Shown one piece after another: positions 43,744 through 53,016 of a stretch of 64,000 nucleotides of DNA. The notes below the pieces were generated by a model, which saw nothing but the letters and a program-made list of their open reading frames with translations, was not told where the DNA came from and searched no databases. Location: positions 62,001 through 126,000 of the forward strand of contig JAGXGY010000042.1 in assembly GCA_024636505.1 (NCBI GenBank), given 5' to 3'. Source of the stretch: Methylobacter sp. GTDB lineage: Bacteria; Pseudomonadota; Gammaproteobacteria; Methylococcales; Methylomonadaceae. The translations under genes and the position numbers were made by a program. Position 1 is the first letter of the stretch. Each line of letters begins with the position of its first letter.

Positions 43744-44805
43744 ATGCATAAACGTATATTGGATCACCTTAATACCGCCATCTTGTTATTTGATCGCGCC
43801 CTAACGCTCACTTACATCAATTCTGCCGGTGAAATCTTGCTTGCCGACAGTTCGCGCCACTTGGTAGGCCTCGGCGCTTATGAGTTATTCAAGTCTTCCG
43901 ATCCCGCATTGCTGGTGAATTTGCAGCAATGCCTGACCATGGCGGAACCGCTGATGGACCGCGAGCTTATTCTGGATCGCATGACCCACAGCCTCACCAT
44001 TAATTTGAGCTTAACGCCGATATTAAAAAATGAGCGGGTCAACGAGATTCTGGTCGAATTGCAACAAGTGGATAATCATCTGCGCATATCCAAGGAGGAG
44101 CGCTTATTAAGCCAACAGAATACCGCCAGATTACTGGTCAGAGGTCTGGCGCATGAGATCAAGAACCCGTTGGGAGGCGTGCGCGGCGCCGCGCAATTGC
44201 TGGATCTGGAGTTACACGACCCGGAACTCAAGGAATACACCCAAATTATCATCGCCGAATCCGACCGCCTGCAAGGCTTAATGGATAAAATGCTGGGCCC
44301 CAACAAACTGCCCAATAAAAAGGCCATCAATATTCACGAAGTGCTGGAGCGGGTCAGACAGTTAGTTCAAGCAGAAGGAAGCTCCAGTCTCACCGTTAAA
44401 TCCGACTATGATCCCAGTATTCCCGAGATCCTGGCCGATAAAGACCAACTGATCCAGGCTATTTTAAATATCGCCAGAAACGCCGTTCAGGCGCTGAACG
44501 GCGAAGGCGACATTAGCATTAGAACCCGGATTCACCGGCAAGTCACTATCGGCCGCAAGCGCTATAAACTGGCGGTCAAATGCGACATTATCGATAACGG
44601 GCCGGGCATCGACGCCGATATGATGAATCAGATTTTTTACCCGATGATTACCGGACGCGCCGACGGCACCGGACTGGGGTTATCCATCGCCCAAGCCTTG
44701 ATTAATCAGCATAACGGTTTAATTGAATGCAATAGCGAACCCGGAAACACGGTGTTTTCAATCTTCTTACCGATTATTACCCAAGGGGAATCAGAAAATG
44801 ACTAA
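43744..44805 (+). CDS. glnL: Nitrogen regulation sensor kinase NtrB
   Basis: 353 residues. A PAS domain leads (residues about 5-115), then the H-box VRGLAHEIKNPLGGVRGAAQ with the phosphorylated histidine, an N-box (AILNIARNAVQALNG) and a G-box region (CDIIDNGPGID, GRADGTGLGLSIAQ). It is cytoplasmic, as is usual for NtrB, which phosphorylates NtrC under nitrogen limitation and is controlled by PII. The stop overlaps the ntrC start by 8 bp. Confidence 0.94.
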   Translation: MHKRILDHLNTAILLFDRALTLTYINSAGEILLADSSRHLVGLGAYELFKSSDPALLVNLQQCLTMAEPLMDRELILDRMTHSLTINLSLTPILKNERVNEILVELQQVDNHLRISKEERLLSQQNTARLLVRGLAHEIKNPLGGVRGAAQLLDLELHDPELKEYTQIIIAESDRLQGLMDKMLGPNKLPNKKAINIHEVLERVRQLVQAEGSSSLTVKSDYDPSIPEILADKDQLIQAILNIARNAVQALNGEGDISIRTRIHRQVTIGRKRYKLAVKCDIIDNGPGIDADMMNQIFYPMITGRADGTGLGLSIAQALINQHNGLIECNSEPGNTVFSIFLPIITQGESEND

Positions 44806-46207
44806 AGCCGAAACTGTCTGGATCATCGATGACGACAAATCGATACGCTGGGTGGTAGAAAAAGCCCTGCAAAAAGCGGACATCATCACCCGTAGTTTTT
44901 CCGGTGCGACCGAGTTGCTGAGCGCCTTGCAAAACTATCAACCCGATGCGCTGATTACCGATATTCGTATGCCCGGCATGGACGGACTGGAGCTTTTGGA
45001 CAAGATTCAACTGAGTCACCCGAATCTGCCGGTTATTGTGATGACCGCGCATTCCGACCTGGAAAGCGCGGTGTCGGCATTTCATGGCGGTGCGTTTGAA
45101 TACCTACCCAAGCCTTTCGATATTAAGGAAGTCGTCGATCTCGCCCATAGAGCCTGTATTCATAGCCGACAACAGCAAATCCCGGATTCCCTGAGCTATG
45201 CCGCAGAAGAATCCATGCCGGAAATCATCGGCGAAGCGCCGTCCATGCAGGAGGTATTCCGCGCTATCGGCAGACTGGCCAGATCGCATATCACCGTACT
45301 GATCAACGGCGAATCGGGAACCGGCAAGGAACTGGTCGCCAAGGCCCTGCATCGCCACAGCCCCAGAGCAGGCAATCCGTTTATTGCGCTGAATATGGCC
45401 GCCATCCCCAAAGACCTGATGGAATCGGAACTGTTCGGTCATGAAAAAGGGGCTTTCACCGGCGCGCAATCACGCCGCGCCGGACGTTTTGAGCAGGCCG
45501 ATCGCGGCACCTTGTTTCTTGATGAAATCGGCGATATGCCTGCCGAACTGCAAACCCGTTTATTGCGGGTGCTGGCAGACGGCGAGTTCTACCCGGTCGG
45601 GTCATATGCATCGGTTAAAGTCGATGTGCGTATTATTGCTGCCACCCACCAGAACCTTGAAACACTGGTAGAACAAGGCCGTTTTAGAGAAGATTTATTC
45701 CACCGCCTCAATGTAATCCGCATCCACATCCCGCCGTTGCGAGAGCGACAACAGGACATCCCCTTGCTGCTGCGCTACTTTTTACATCAGGCGGCGCTTG
45801 AGCTGAATACCGAGATCAAGGTGTTAAAACCGGATGCGGAGGCTTTTTTAAGCACCTTGGACTGGCCGGGCAATGTCAGGCAACTGGAGAACAGTTGTCG
45901 CTGGCTGACGGTGATGGCCTCGGGCCGGGAAATTCATCTGCACGACCTGCCGCCCGAATTGCTAGCTACGCCGGCAGAAAGAAATGCTGCCGAAAACGGC
46001 TGGGAAACCTTGCTCAGAAACTGGATAGACCAACAGTTATTGTGCGGAAACAAGACTGAAATCGCCAAAAAAATCATCCCTGCCGTTGAAACCATTCTGA
46101 TTGAAGCGGCATTAAACTTTACCCATGGAAAACGCCATGAAGCGGCTGTTTTACTGGGTTACGGCCGGAATACATTGACTCGGAAAATCCAGGAACTGGG
46201 GATATAA
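44798..46207 (+). CDS. glnG: Nitrogen regulator NtrC, sigma-54 activator
   Basis: 469 residues from the ATG at 44798 (RBS GGGGA; the track start lies inside ntrB). Receiver domain with the phospho-acceptor in [17 protein letters not shown], then an AAA+ domain ([28 protein letters not shown]) and a Fis-type HTH ([20 protein letters not shown]). All NtrC parts are intact, so it should drive the sigma-54 promoters found before nirB, the EAL gene, nrtA and the nasB-like gene. It overlaps ntrB, giving coupled expression. Confidence 0.95.
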   Translation: MTKAETVWIIDDDKSIRWVVEKALQKADIITRSFSGATELLSALQNYQPDALITDIRMPGMDGLELLDKIQLSHPNLPVIVMTAHSDLESAVSAFHGGAFEYLPKPFDIKEVVDLAHRACIHSRQQQIPDSLSYAAEESMPEIIGEAPSMQEVFRAIGRLARSHITVLINGESGTGKELVAKALHRHSPRAGNPFIALNMAAIPKDLMESELFGHEKGAFTGAQSRRAGRFEQADRGTLFLDEIGDMPAELQTRLLRVLADGEFYPVGSYASVKVDVRIIAATHQNLETLVEQGRFREDLFHRLNVIRIHIPPLRERQQDIPLLLRYFLHQAALELNTEIKVLKPDAEAFLSTLDWPGNVRQLENSCRWLTVMASGREIHLHDLPPELLATPAERNAAENGWETLLRNWIDQQLLCGNKTEIAKKIIPAVETILIEAALNFTHGKRHEAAVLLGYGRNTLTRKIQELGI

Positions 46208-46443
46208 CTGCAAAAGCAATAAGGAAACATCCCGTTGGGATGAAGCCAACGATTGTGGGAAGGGGTCTGCATCCCCTCCCCAATCCGCGCCCGACAAAGC
46301 AACATCGCTTCGCTCGCTCCTTTCGGCCTAAAAGCCGAGGTTTAAACCAATTAAGTTAAGGGCTTGGCATGAGCTGAGCAGGAATAAATTGTGTCGATAG
46401 CCATGCTTTCGCAGAGGGAAAAATAATAACCCACTAAGACACT

Positions 46444-46458
46444 GCGACAATATGTCAC
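46444..46458. promoter_or_regulatory. Conserved palindrome upstream of small-RNA unit 1
   Basis: GCGACAATATGTCAC, with GAC and GTC paired. The equivalent in unit 2 at 46645-46659 is GCGGCAATTTGCCAC, where both arms changed together (GGC and GCC). Such covarying arms upstream of a -35 box suggest an activator or repressor site. Confidence 0.5.
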
Positions 46459-46459
46459 A

Positions 46460-46488
46460 TTCCCATGTTTATTATTTATCGCTAATAT
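46460..46488 (+). promoter_or_regulatory. Sigma-70-type promoter of small-RNA unit 1
   Basis: TTCCCA and TAATAT with a 17-bp spacer, directly downstream of the palindrome and about 7 bp before the conserved transcribed segment. Confidence 0.5.
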
Positions 46489-46493
46489 AGGTT

Positions 46494-46577
46494 CAACTCT
46501 TGAAATGTAAATTTCCTCCTCGGAATTCAGAGCTTTATATCCTTCTCTAATGCGGCCTAATCAGCCGCATTTTTTTT
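46494..46577 (+). ncRNA. Candidate small RNA, unit 1
   Basis: About 84 nt from CAACTCTTGAAATG to the T-run. It contains a loop TTTCCTCC complementary to a ribosome binding site, a GGAATT stem, and a strong terminator ATGCGGC-CTAATCA-GCCGCAT followed by eight T. A second copy 200 bp downstream keeps these parts, so the RNA rather than any ORF is likely conserved. There is no ORF. It sits in the 660-bp gap after ntrC; ends are estimated. Confidence 0.55.
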
Positions 46578-46693
46578 GCCCGGAAGCTTGGCTGCTGTTA
46601 GTTAAATCGACGTTGGATCTCATAACCCTGCGACGTTCTGACACGCGGCAATTTGCCACATTCCATTGCCCGGCATTTGTCAATAAAATACAT

Positions 46694-46775
46694 ACAACTC
46701 TTGAGATGCAAACTTCCTAGGAATTCAGAGTGCTATATCCTTCTCTAATGCGGCCTAATCGGCCGCATTTTTTTT
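46694..46775 (+). ncRNA. Candidate small RNA, unit 2
   Basis: About 82 nt, paralogous to unit 1. The 3' 40 nt including the terminator (AATGCGGCC-TAATC-GGCCGCATTTTTTTT) differ at one base, while the 5' part has drifted (CTTCCTAGGAATTC instead of TTTCCTCCTCGGAATTC). The upstream region keeps the palindrome and an ATTCCATTG-type -35. The two units look like a tandem duplication with possible target divergence. Confidence 0.55.
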
Positions 46776-46865
46776 GCCTACCGGAATGCGAGCGGAAGCT
46801 TTGACGATATGTCAGCCAAATATGTAAACAAGGCGTGTCATAACGCGTTGCTTAGCCAGGAAAAA

Positions 46866-47213
46866 CTAGCCTGCCTTAAAACCGACAAAAAAGCCGCCAG
46901 CCCCGCTGACACCCTTACTGGTAATTCGGGTCAATCTATCCACTAAAAATCCGCCGGAGTTTTTTGCAACTTCGGTCGCGGCACTGGCGACATGCTGCAG
47001 TTTTTGATCGGTTATATCGATAACATCATAATATTCCGCGATAAATAACAGCACCATTATTGCGCCTCCCAGAAACAATGCTATGCGCAACATTTTTTTG
47101 GCAAAATAACCGACTGCCAGTCCGATAATAAAGGGCGCTCCGACATTACCCACTAAAAAAGCCGAGGAAAAAATGTCGCTAGAAGACGCCGCTTCGACGG
47201 GATGGGTGTTCAT
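46866..47213 (-). CDS. FUN14 domain family membrane protein
   Basis: 115 residues from the ATG at 47213 (MNTHPVEAAS); the track start at 47300 adds an unlikely 29-residue leader. Two hydrophobic segments (FIIGLAVGYFAKKMLRIALFLGGAIMVLLFIAEY) with G-x-x-x-G-type packing and a C-terminal GVSGAGGFFVGFKAG match small FUN14 proteins, whose bacterial role is unknown. It is divergent from the hemerythrin-GGDEF-EAL gene across a 330-bp gap in which I see no other gene. Confidence 0.75.
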   Translation of the reverse strand: MNTHPVEAASSSDIFSSAFLVGNVGAPFIIGLAVGYFAKKMLRIALFLGGAIMVLLFIAEYYDVIDITDQKLQHVASAATEVAKNSGGFLVDRLTRITSKGVSGAGGFFVGFKAG

Positions 47214-47542
47214 AGTTCTGAATTTCCTCTGTTGCGATTGTTGAAATGACACCCGGAATTGATGAGTACAAAACCCCATGGCTACAAGTCGTTTAGCCAA
47301 TCATTAGGTTCTTAAGCCTGCTTGAGTTGTTACCGGCCAACAAAAAACATTTTACCACCGAATTTAATCACATCAGAAAACAACACTATACTGGCAATAT
47401 ATAAACTAACATGGCCTGCTGAATATCAAAAACAAGCGTTCATTAACAATGTTATCGGCTTCAATTGATAGATTAAGGGTACAATATTTTTCAATTACCA
47501 CCACAAAATACCTGCCAAATCTTTAGGTTGGACGAGAGCATT

Positions 47543-50194
47543 ATGTATTCAGTTGAAGTTTTTCCATGGAATAAAAATTTCGAGGTCGGAGTACCGCTGA
47601 TCGACGAACAGCACCAAAAGTTGGTCGAACTGTTAAATGTGCTGGCCGGCCATCTGGCCTATCAATCCGATATTCCTACCTTAAACAATGTTTTCAACAA
47701 TTTGGCTGAATACGCCATCTACCATTTCCAGGCGGAAGAAGCCATTTGGCATTCATTCTTCCCTGAAGATCCCTGGGAAACAAAGCATAAAAACGATCAC
47801 AGGCGGTTTCTGAGCACTGTAAACAGAATCATGAGCGAAAAAACCACCAGGCCGCTGGATCAGGTCATTGAGGAAATTCTCACCTTTCTAACCCAATGGC
47901 TGGCCTTTCATATTCTGGACACCGACATGCGCATGGCCAAGGTGGTGTTGGCGGTGCAATCGGGCATACCGTTAGACCAAGCTAAAACGCAAGCCGACCA
48001 TGAGATGAGCGGGGCGATGAAGCAACTGATCGAAACCATGCTGTCGATGTTCGACACCCTTTCTGCTCGCGCCATGCAACTGGCAAAAGAGGTGATTGAT
48101 CGCCAGAAGGCTGAACAGGTCAGCCAGGATGCTCTGGATCGACTCCAGCAAATCGCCAGTCAAGTGCCGGGATTGGTGTTCCAGTTTCAGCTGTTTCCCG
48201 ATGGCCGCACCCGCATTCCTTACGCCAATGAGGCCATACGCTCTATTTACCGGGTCAGTCCGGAGGACGTCAGCGAAGATGCATCCAAGATACTGGCCGC
48301 CTTACATCCTAACGATCTGGAAGCGTTCAAGACTTCTTTTAAAATATCGGCACAGGACTTAACCCCCTGGTGTCAGGAATATCGCCTGAAGTTTGACGAT
48401 ACCGCTGTTTGCTGGCTTTACGGCAATGCATTACCCCAGAAACAGTCCGACGGCTCGGTACTTTGGCACGGCTTCATTACCGACATCACCAATCAAAAGC
48501 AGAATGAGGTCGACCTTCGCATCGCCGCCACCGCCTTTGAGCTGCAGGATGCAATGCTGGTCACCGATGCCAATAATGTCATCCTCAAAGTCAACCAGGC
48601 ATTTACCCGAATTACCGGCTACAGCTCCGAAGAAGCCATTGGTAAAACGCCCAACTTGCTCAGCTCTGGACAGCATGACAAGCATTTTTATGCGGCCATG
48701 TGGGACAGCATCAATCGTACCGACGCATGGCAGGGCGAAATTTGGAACCGGCGTAAAAACGGCGAGATATTCCCGGAATGGCTTATTGTTACAGCAGTGA
48801 AAGATCACGATAACATGAATATGCCGGTCAATCATTATGTGGCTTCTTTTTCCGATATTACCTCACGCAAGGCCGCTGAAGAAGAGATTAAACAGCTGGC
48901 CTTTTACGACCCGCTCACCAAACTGCCCAACCGTCGTTTGCTGCTGGAACGGCTTAAACACAGCATCGAAGTAGAACGGCGCGACAGCAGCAAGCGCCTG
49001 GCATTACTGATGCTCGATCTGGATCGCTTTAAAGCCGTCAATGACAGCCTGGGACATTCTGCCGGGGACGAGTTACTGCAACAAGTCGCGGCACGCATAT
49101 CGACAAGATTGCGCGAGGTAGACTTGGTAGCGCGTTTAGGCGGCGATGAATTTGTTGTACTGCTCGAAGATATTTCCCATACGGAAGATGCCGCACGAGT
49201 GGCTGAAGAAATCATCCTGGTTTTAAGTAAATCGTTTCAGCTTGCTCAAAGCAACGATGTACAGATTGGCGCCAGCATCGGCATCAGCCTGTATCCAGAG
49301 CACGGCGGCAGTTATGAAATATTGATGGATCACGCTGATGCCGCATTATACCAAGCCAAAGATCAAGGGCGCGGCTGTTACGCTTATTTTTCCGAAGAGC
49401 AGACGCTCGCAGCCCGTGAACGCATTGCTCTGGAAACACGGCTGCGGCGGGCGATCGAACAACAGGAACTGCGTATTTTCTACCAGCCGCAGGTGGACAT
49501 TGCCAGTGGTCGCATTGTCGGCGCCGAAGCTTTAGTGCGCTGGCAACACCCGACAGAAGGATTGATTCTGCCGCTACGCTTCATTCCTGTCGCTGAAGAA
49601 ACCGGGCTTATTTTGGAAATTGGCGTCTGGGTGTTGCGGGAGACCTGTCGGCAAGGTCGTCTTTGGTTGGATGCAGGATTGCCGCCGCTCACCTTGGCAG
49701 TCAACGTTTCTCCCCAGCAATTCCGTCGCGGCAACATTAGCGCCTTGGTTGTTGCCTGCTTACGCGAAACCGGATTTCCCGCAGAGTATCTGGAATTGGA
49801 AATGACTGAAAGCGGACTGATGGAGAATCAGGATAACGCGATGAAATTGCTTAACTCGCTACGTTCTCAAGGCATCCGTCTTGCCATTGATGACTTCGGT
49901 ACCGGTTTTTCATCGCTGGCTTATCTAAAGCACTTTCCGCTGGATGTGCTGAAAATCGACAAAAGTTTTATCGACGACATTCCTCATCTGCAAGACGATA
50001 TGGAAATTGCCTCCACCATTATTGCGATGGGCCATATTCTGGGCTTTAAAGTTTTGGCGGAAGGCGTAGAAACCGCCGCACAACTGGATTTCTTGCGGCA
50101 ACAGCATTGCGATTTGTATCAAGGCTATATCAAAAGTCCACCTGTGTCGGCCGAAGCGTTTGCCTTGTTGTTACGGGAGCAAGGATTTGAGTAA
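47543..50194 (+). CDS. Bacteriohemerythrin-PAS-GGDEF-EAL signalling protein
   Basis: 883 residues from the ATG at 47543. The hemerythrin domain comes first (WNKNFEVGVPLIDEQHQKLVELL, YHFQAEE, KHKNDHRRFL, HILDTD), with all diiron ligands recognisable. A PAS region follows (about 190-430), then GGDEF (ARLGGDEF, with an RxxD inhibitory site just before it) and EAL (VGAEALVRW, IRLAIDDFGTGFSS, LAEGVET). Both signalling motifs look intact, so it may make and degrade c-di-GMP, probably in response to oxygen via the hemerythrin domain. The stop codon TAA overlaps the left end of palindromic copy D. Confidence 0.92.
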   Translation: MYSVEVFPWNKNFEVGVPLIDEQHQKLVELLNVLAGHLAYQSDIPTLNNVFNNLAEYAIYHFQAEEAIWHSFFPEDPWETKHKNDHRRFLSTVNRIMSEKTTRPLDQVIEEILTFLTQWLAFHILDTDMRMAKVVLAVQSGIPLDQAKTQADHEMSGAMKQLIETMLSMFDTLSARAMQLAKEVIDRQKAEQVSQDALDRLQQIASQVPGLVFQFQLFPDGRTRIPYANEAIRSIYRVSPEDVSEDASKILAALHPNDLEAFKTSFKISAQDLTPWCQEYRLKFDDTAVCWLYGNALPQKQSDGSVLWHGFITDITNQKQNEVDLRIAATAFELQDAMLVTDANNVILKVNQAFTRITGYSSEEAIGKTPNLLSSGQHDKHFYAAMWDSINRTDAWQGEIWNRRKNGEIFPEWLIVTAVKDHDNMNMPVNHYVASFSDITSRKAAEEEIKQLAFYDPLTKLPNRRLLLERLKHSIEVERRDSSKRLALLMLDLDRFKAVNDSLGHSAGDELLQQVAARISTRLREVDLVARLGGDEFVVLLEDISHTEDAARVAEEIILVLSKSFQLAQSNDVQIGASIGISLYPEHGGSYEILMDHADAALYQAKDQGRGCYAYFSEEQTLAARERIALETRLRRAIEQQELRIFYQPQVDIASGRIVGAEALVRWQHPTEGLILPLRFIPVAEETGLILEIGVWVLRETCRQGRLWLDAGLPPLTLAVNVSPQQFRRGNISALVVACLRETGFPAEYLELEMTESGLMENQDNAMKLLNSLRSQGIRLAIDDFGTGFSSLAYLKHFPLDVLKIDKSFIDDIPHLQDDMEIASTIIAMGHILGFKVLAEGVETAAQLDFLRQQHCDLYQGYIKSPPVSAEAFALLLREQGFE

Positions 50195-50500
50195 CTCAAA
50201 GACAATGGAACGCAGATGACGCAGATGAACGGGGATAACACTGATTAAACGGATTATTTAAAAAGCTAAATCCCATTAAGAGCCAACCCTAGGTGTAGGC
50301 CGGAATAAGGCCATCCAAGCGCGTAGCGCGAGGTGGCGTTTCCGGCGAATTTAGATGATGTGCCGGAAACACCCGTTCTCGCTATCGCTCGAACCAGCTT
50401 ATTCCGGCTACATGGCTAATTATTCAAAAAATCTTATTCCATCATAAATATCAGCGTCATCACCGTTCTATTTCTCTCGTGTGTGGTGCCGCCAAGTTAC
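50191..50500. repeat. Dispersed palindromic element, copy D, with a nested repeat
   Basis: Ends GTAACTCAAAGACAATGGAA and GCCGCCAAGTTAC. The centre (about 50290-50413) holds another palindromic repeat (AGGCCGGAATAAGG with CTTATTCCGGCT) inserted within it. It lies between convergent genes, and its two ends supply the TAA stop codons of both (GGDEF-EAL and purM). No gene inside. Confidence 0.78.
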
Positions 50501-51540
50501 AGATAAATAACTTCGGGCTTGCCTTCAGACTCAACCAGTTCGCCGATAGTAAAAGCCTTTTCGCCCAGACGGGTAAGCGTCTCCAGCGTTGCCCGCTCAT
50601 CTTCGGCAGCCACGCAAACTATCATACCGATACCGCAATTAAAGGTAACCAGCATGTCCGCTTGCGATACCTTGCCTTGTTCCTGTAACCATTTGAAAAT
50701 AGCAGGAAACTCCCAGGAAGTAAGGTCGATATTAGCCTTGGTGCCAAACGGCAGTACACGCGGCAGATTCTCGGTTAAGCCGCCGCCGGTAATATGAGCC
50801 AATGCGTGTACCGGCACTTTATCCAGCAGCGACAACAACGACTTGACGTAGATTCGAGTAGGTTCCAGCAAGGCCGAACCTAACGATTGACTCTCGAAGG
50901 TATCCGTTAACGCGCTATGGCTGCGGGCAATGATTTTTCGGATTAATGAATAGCCGTTGGAATGCGGCCCGGATGAGGCAATGCCAATCAACTTGTCGCC
51001 GACGCTGACTTTGCTGCCATCAAGCACTTTGCTTTTTTCCACGATGCCGACGCAAAAGCCGGCCAGATCGTAATCACCGTCTGCATACATGCCCGGCATT
51101 TCTGCGGTTTCGCCGCCAACCAGCGCCGCGCCTGACAGCTCACAGCCCTTACCGATACCTTCTACCACCGATGCAGCGGTATCGACATCCAGCTTGCCGG
51201 TAGCAAAATAATCCAGGAAAAACAACGGTTCTGCACCCTGCACGATAATGTCGTTAACACACATCGCAACCAGATCAATACCGATGGTGTTATGAACACC
51301 CAATTCATTCGCCAGTTTTAGCTTGGTGCCTACGCCATCGGTGCCGGAAACCAGAACCGGGTGTCGATAACGATCCAGCGGCAATTCAAATAGGGAACCG
51401 AAACCGCCCAAACCACCCAAAACTCCGGCTGTTCGTGTTCTGGCAGCAATAGGCTTGATGCGTTCAACTAAGGCATTACCGGCCTCAATGTCAACGCCGG
51501 CACTTTTATAATTCAAGCTTTCTTGATTTTGTTCGCTCAA
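50497..51540 (-). CDS. purM: Phosphoribosylformylglycinamidine cyclo-ligase
   Basis: 347 residues, normal length. Motifs [20 protein letters not shown] and [12 protein letters not shown] identify AIR synthetase, step five of purine synthesis. The stop codon TAA lies in the right end of palindromic copy D. The upstream 530-bp gap holds only the tnpB remnant. Confidence 0.96.
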   Translation of the reverse strand: MSEQNQESLNYKSAGVDIEAGNALVERIKPIAARTRTAGVLGGLGGFGSLFELPLDRYRHPVLVSGTDGVGTKLKLANELGVHNTIGIDLVAMCVNDIIVQGAEPLFFLDYFATGKLDVDTAASVVEGIGKGCELSGAALVGGETAEMPGMYADGDYDLAGFCVGIVEKSKVLDGSKVSVGDKLIGIASSGPHSNGYSLIRKIIARSHSALTDTFESQSLGSALLEPTRIYVKSLLSLLDKVPVHALAHITGGGLTENLPRVLPFGTKANIDLTSWEFPAIFKWLQEQGKVSQADMLVTFNCGIGMIVCVAAEDERATLETLTRLGEKAFTIGELVESEGKPEVIYL

Positions 51541-51793
51541 TGTTGCGTTCTCTTGCTAAAATTTAAATTACCGATATTGTACAAGACATCGTCGGTTTTG
51601 TCTGAAGGATATAAATGTGCATGGATTTTATCTCTGGTAAGCGGCCCAATTCGCGAGTGACTCACTGCGGCCGATATTCGTTTAAATTTGTTTAGCAAAA
51701 TAAGTGCCTTATTGGTAGAATTTTTTTAGCTGTAAAGACCTTACATCACGATCAGCGATAACCAAGCGCCCCAAGTAAGGTCTTGAATGCTAG

Positions 51794-51945
51794 AATAAAC
51801 TAGTAAAAACCGTCGGGCTGACGGGGTTAGTCTGTGAAGTGAACGGTGCAGAAGGCCGTCAGCAGCAGAAACCAGTGAGCATAGCGATATTACTTGCTCC
51901 TGAGCCATCAGCAATCCCCTTGCTTTAGCGGGGGGAGGATGTCAA
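51794..51945 (+). pseudogene. 3' remnant of an IS200/IS605 tnpB with right-end hairpin
   Basis: A 44-codon open stretch, NKLVKTVGLTGLVCEVNGAE and onwards to SAIPLL before TAG at 51926-51928, is typical of TnpB C-terminal tails. It is followed by the hairpin CCCCTTGCTTTAGCGGGGGG and AGGATGTCAA, the classic IS200/IS605 right end. An inverted repeat AAGACCTTAC (51735 and 51775) lies upstream. No transposase core is left; the 530-bp gap has nothing else. Confidence 0.7.
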
Positions 51946-52073
51946 CTACCATGATAATGCGGTAACGCAAACGTTACCGCCAGTTGAAAAAATAATTAAG
52001 CTGATTTCCCAAGCATCAAGGAATCAATCGAAATTACCCAGAGCAACACCAAGTTTTTTTTTGAGGAGTAGAT

Positions 52074-52478
52074 ATGAAAATAACACGATCATTTAGCCCG
52101 ATACTATTTATTGCTGCGGCATTATTTACCAACACAGTTTCCGCCTATGATCCCGGCCAGACCGAAACAGCCTGTAAAAAGCCTCAATTTAGAGACTTTA
52201 GTCTGCCTGTTTATAGTGAAACTCAAAAAACCGAGGTTGCGCCAGAGTCAACATTTTCCTTTACGCTCTCGCCCTGGACCGAGCCACACAGCATAAAATT
52301 GACTGCCAAAAAACAAGATCTCGACTTTACCGTTGAAAGTAACAGCAGTTTTCACCGTGTTAACGCAAAGTTACCTGCCGCTTTTACCGGTAAATTTGTC
52401 AGGATTAATAGCAATGCCAGCGCGATATTGGGATGTTCCGATAAAACCGGCTGGCTGATTAAAGTTGCCGATAAATAA
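52074..52478 (+). CDS. Hypothetical periplasmic protein, 134 aa
   Basis: Clear signal peptide (ILFIAAALFTNTVSAYD). Mature protein with two cysteines (TACKKPQF and LGCSDK) that could form a disulfide, and beta-rich composition. A good GAGGAG ribosome binding site precedes the ATG. No family recognised and no operon partner; it lies opposite in strand to the next gene. Confidence 0.65.
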   Translation: MKITRSFSPILFIAAALFTNTVSAYDPGQTETACKKPQFRDFSLPVYSETQKTEVAPESTFSFTLSPWTEPHSIKLTAKKQDLDFTVESNSSFHRVNAKLPAAFTGKFVRINSNASAILGCSDKTGWLIKVADK

Positions 52479-52548
52479 TAGTGGAAAAAGATGAAAAGCA
52501 AAAAAATCTAAACCGCCGCATAATCGTTCGCAGCCTTTTGTCTGTTTT

Positions 52549-53016
52549 TTAATAAAGCACCTTATCGCTCTTTTCAGCCCAGATATCAAATGGCTGCATC
52601 GCGTTCGGCAGCGTTAGATGCAGCATGGCGATGCGGCGCTGATGCGGCAACACCGAAATCTCATCATAAATAAAGCTGTCGTCAAAATTGGCGGCAGCGG
52701 CATCATAGCGACTACAGGCAAAATAGACTTTTGCCAGCCTCGCCCAGTAAATGGCACCCAAACACATCGGACAGGGTTCGCAACTGGAATAAAGGATGCA
52801 ACCCTGCAACTGGAAGTCATTCAGTTTTTTACATGCCAGGCGTATCGCCATTACTTCGGCATGGGCAGTAGGGTCAATAGTGCTGGTGACCTTGTTGCCG
52901 CTGGCGGCAATCAGCTGTCCATCTTTTACGATAAGCGCACCATAAGGACCGCCCTGCCCTGATCTGGCATTTTCCACTGCCAGATCAACAGCCTGCTGCA
53001 AAAATTTCCTATGCAC
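52549..53016 (-). CDS. Nucleoside/guanine deaminase-like zinc enzyme
   Basis: 155 residues of the CDA superfamily: the zinc-binding histidine and catalytic glutamate are in HAEVMAI, and the two cysteines in SSCEPCPMC. C-terminal DIWAEKSDKVLY is typical of guanine deaminase (GuaD-type) rather than TadA. It overlaps metA by 1 bp. The precise substrate cannot be fixed from motifs. Confidence 0.85.
   Translation of the reverse strand: MHRKFLQQAVDLAVENARSGQGGPYGALIVKDGQLIAASGNKVTSTIDPTAHAEVMAIRLACKKLNDFQLQGCILYSSCEPCPMCLGAIYWARLAKVYFACSRYDAAAANFDDSFIYDEISVLPHQRRIAMLHLTLPNAMQPFDIWAEKSDKVLY

Noticed and set aside
46441-46780. CRISPR-like or tandem protein-coding explanation for the 200-bp repeats
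   Set aside because: Only two units, no short regular spacers and no open frame; promoter-terminator structure fits small RNAs.
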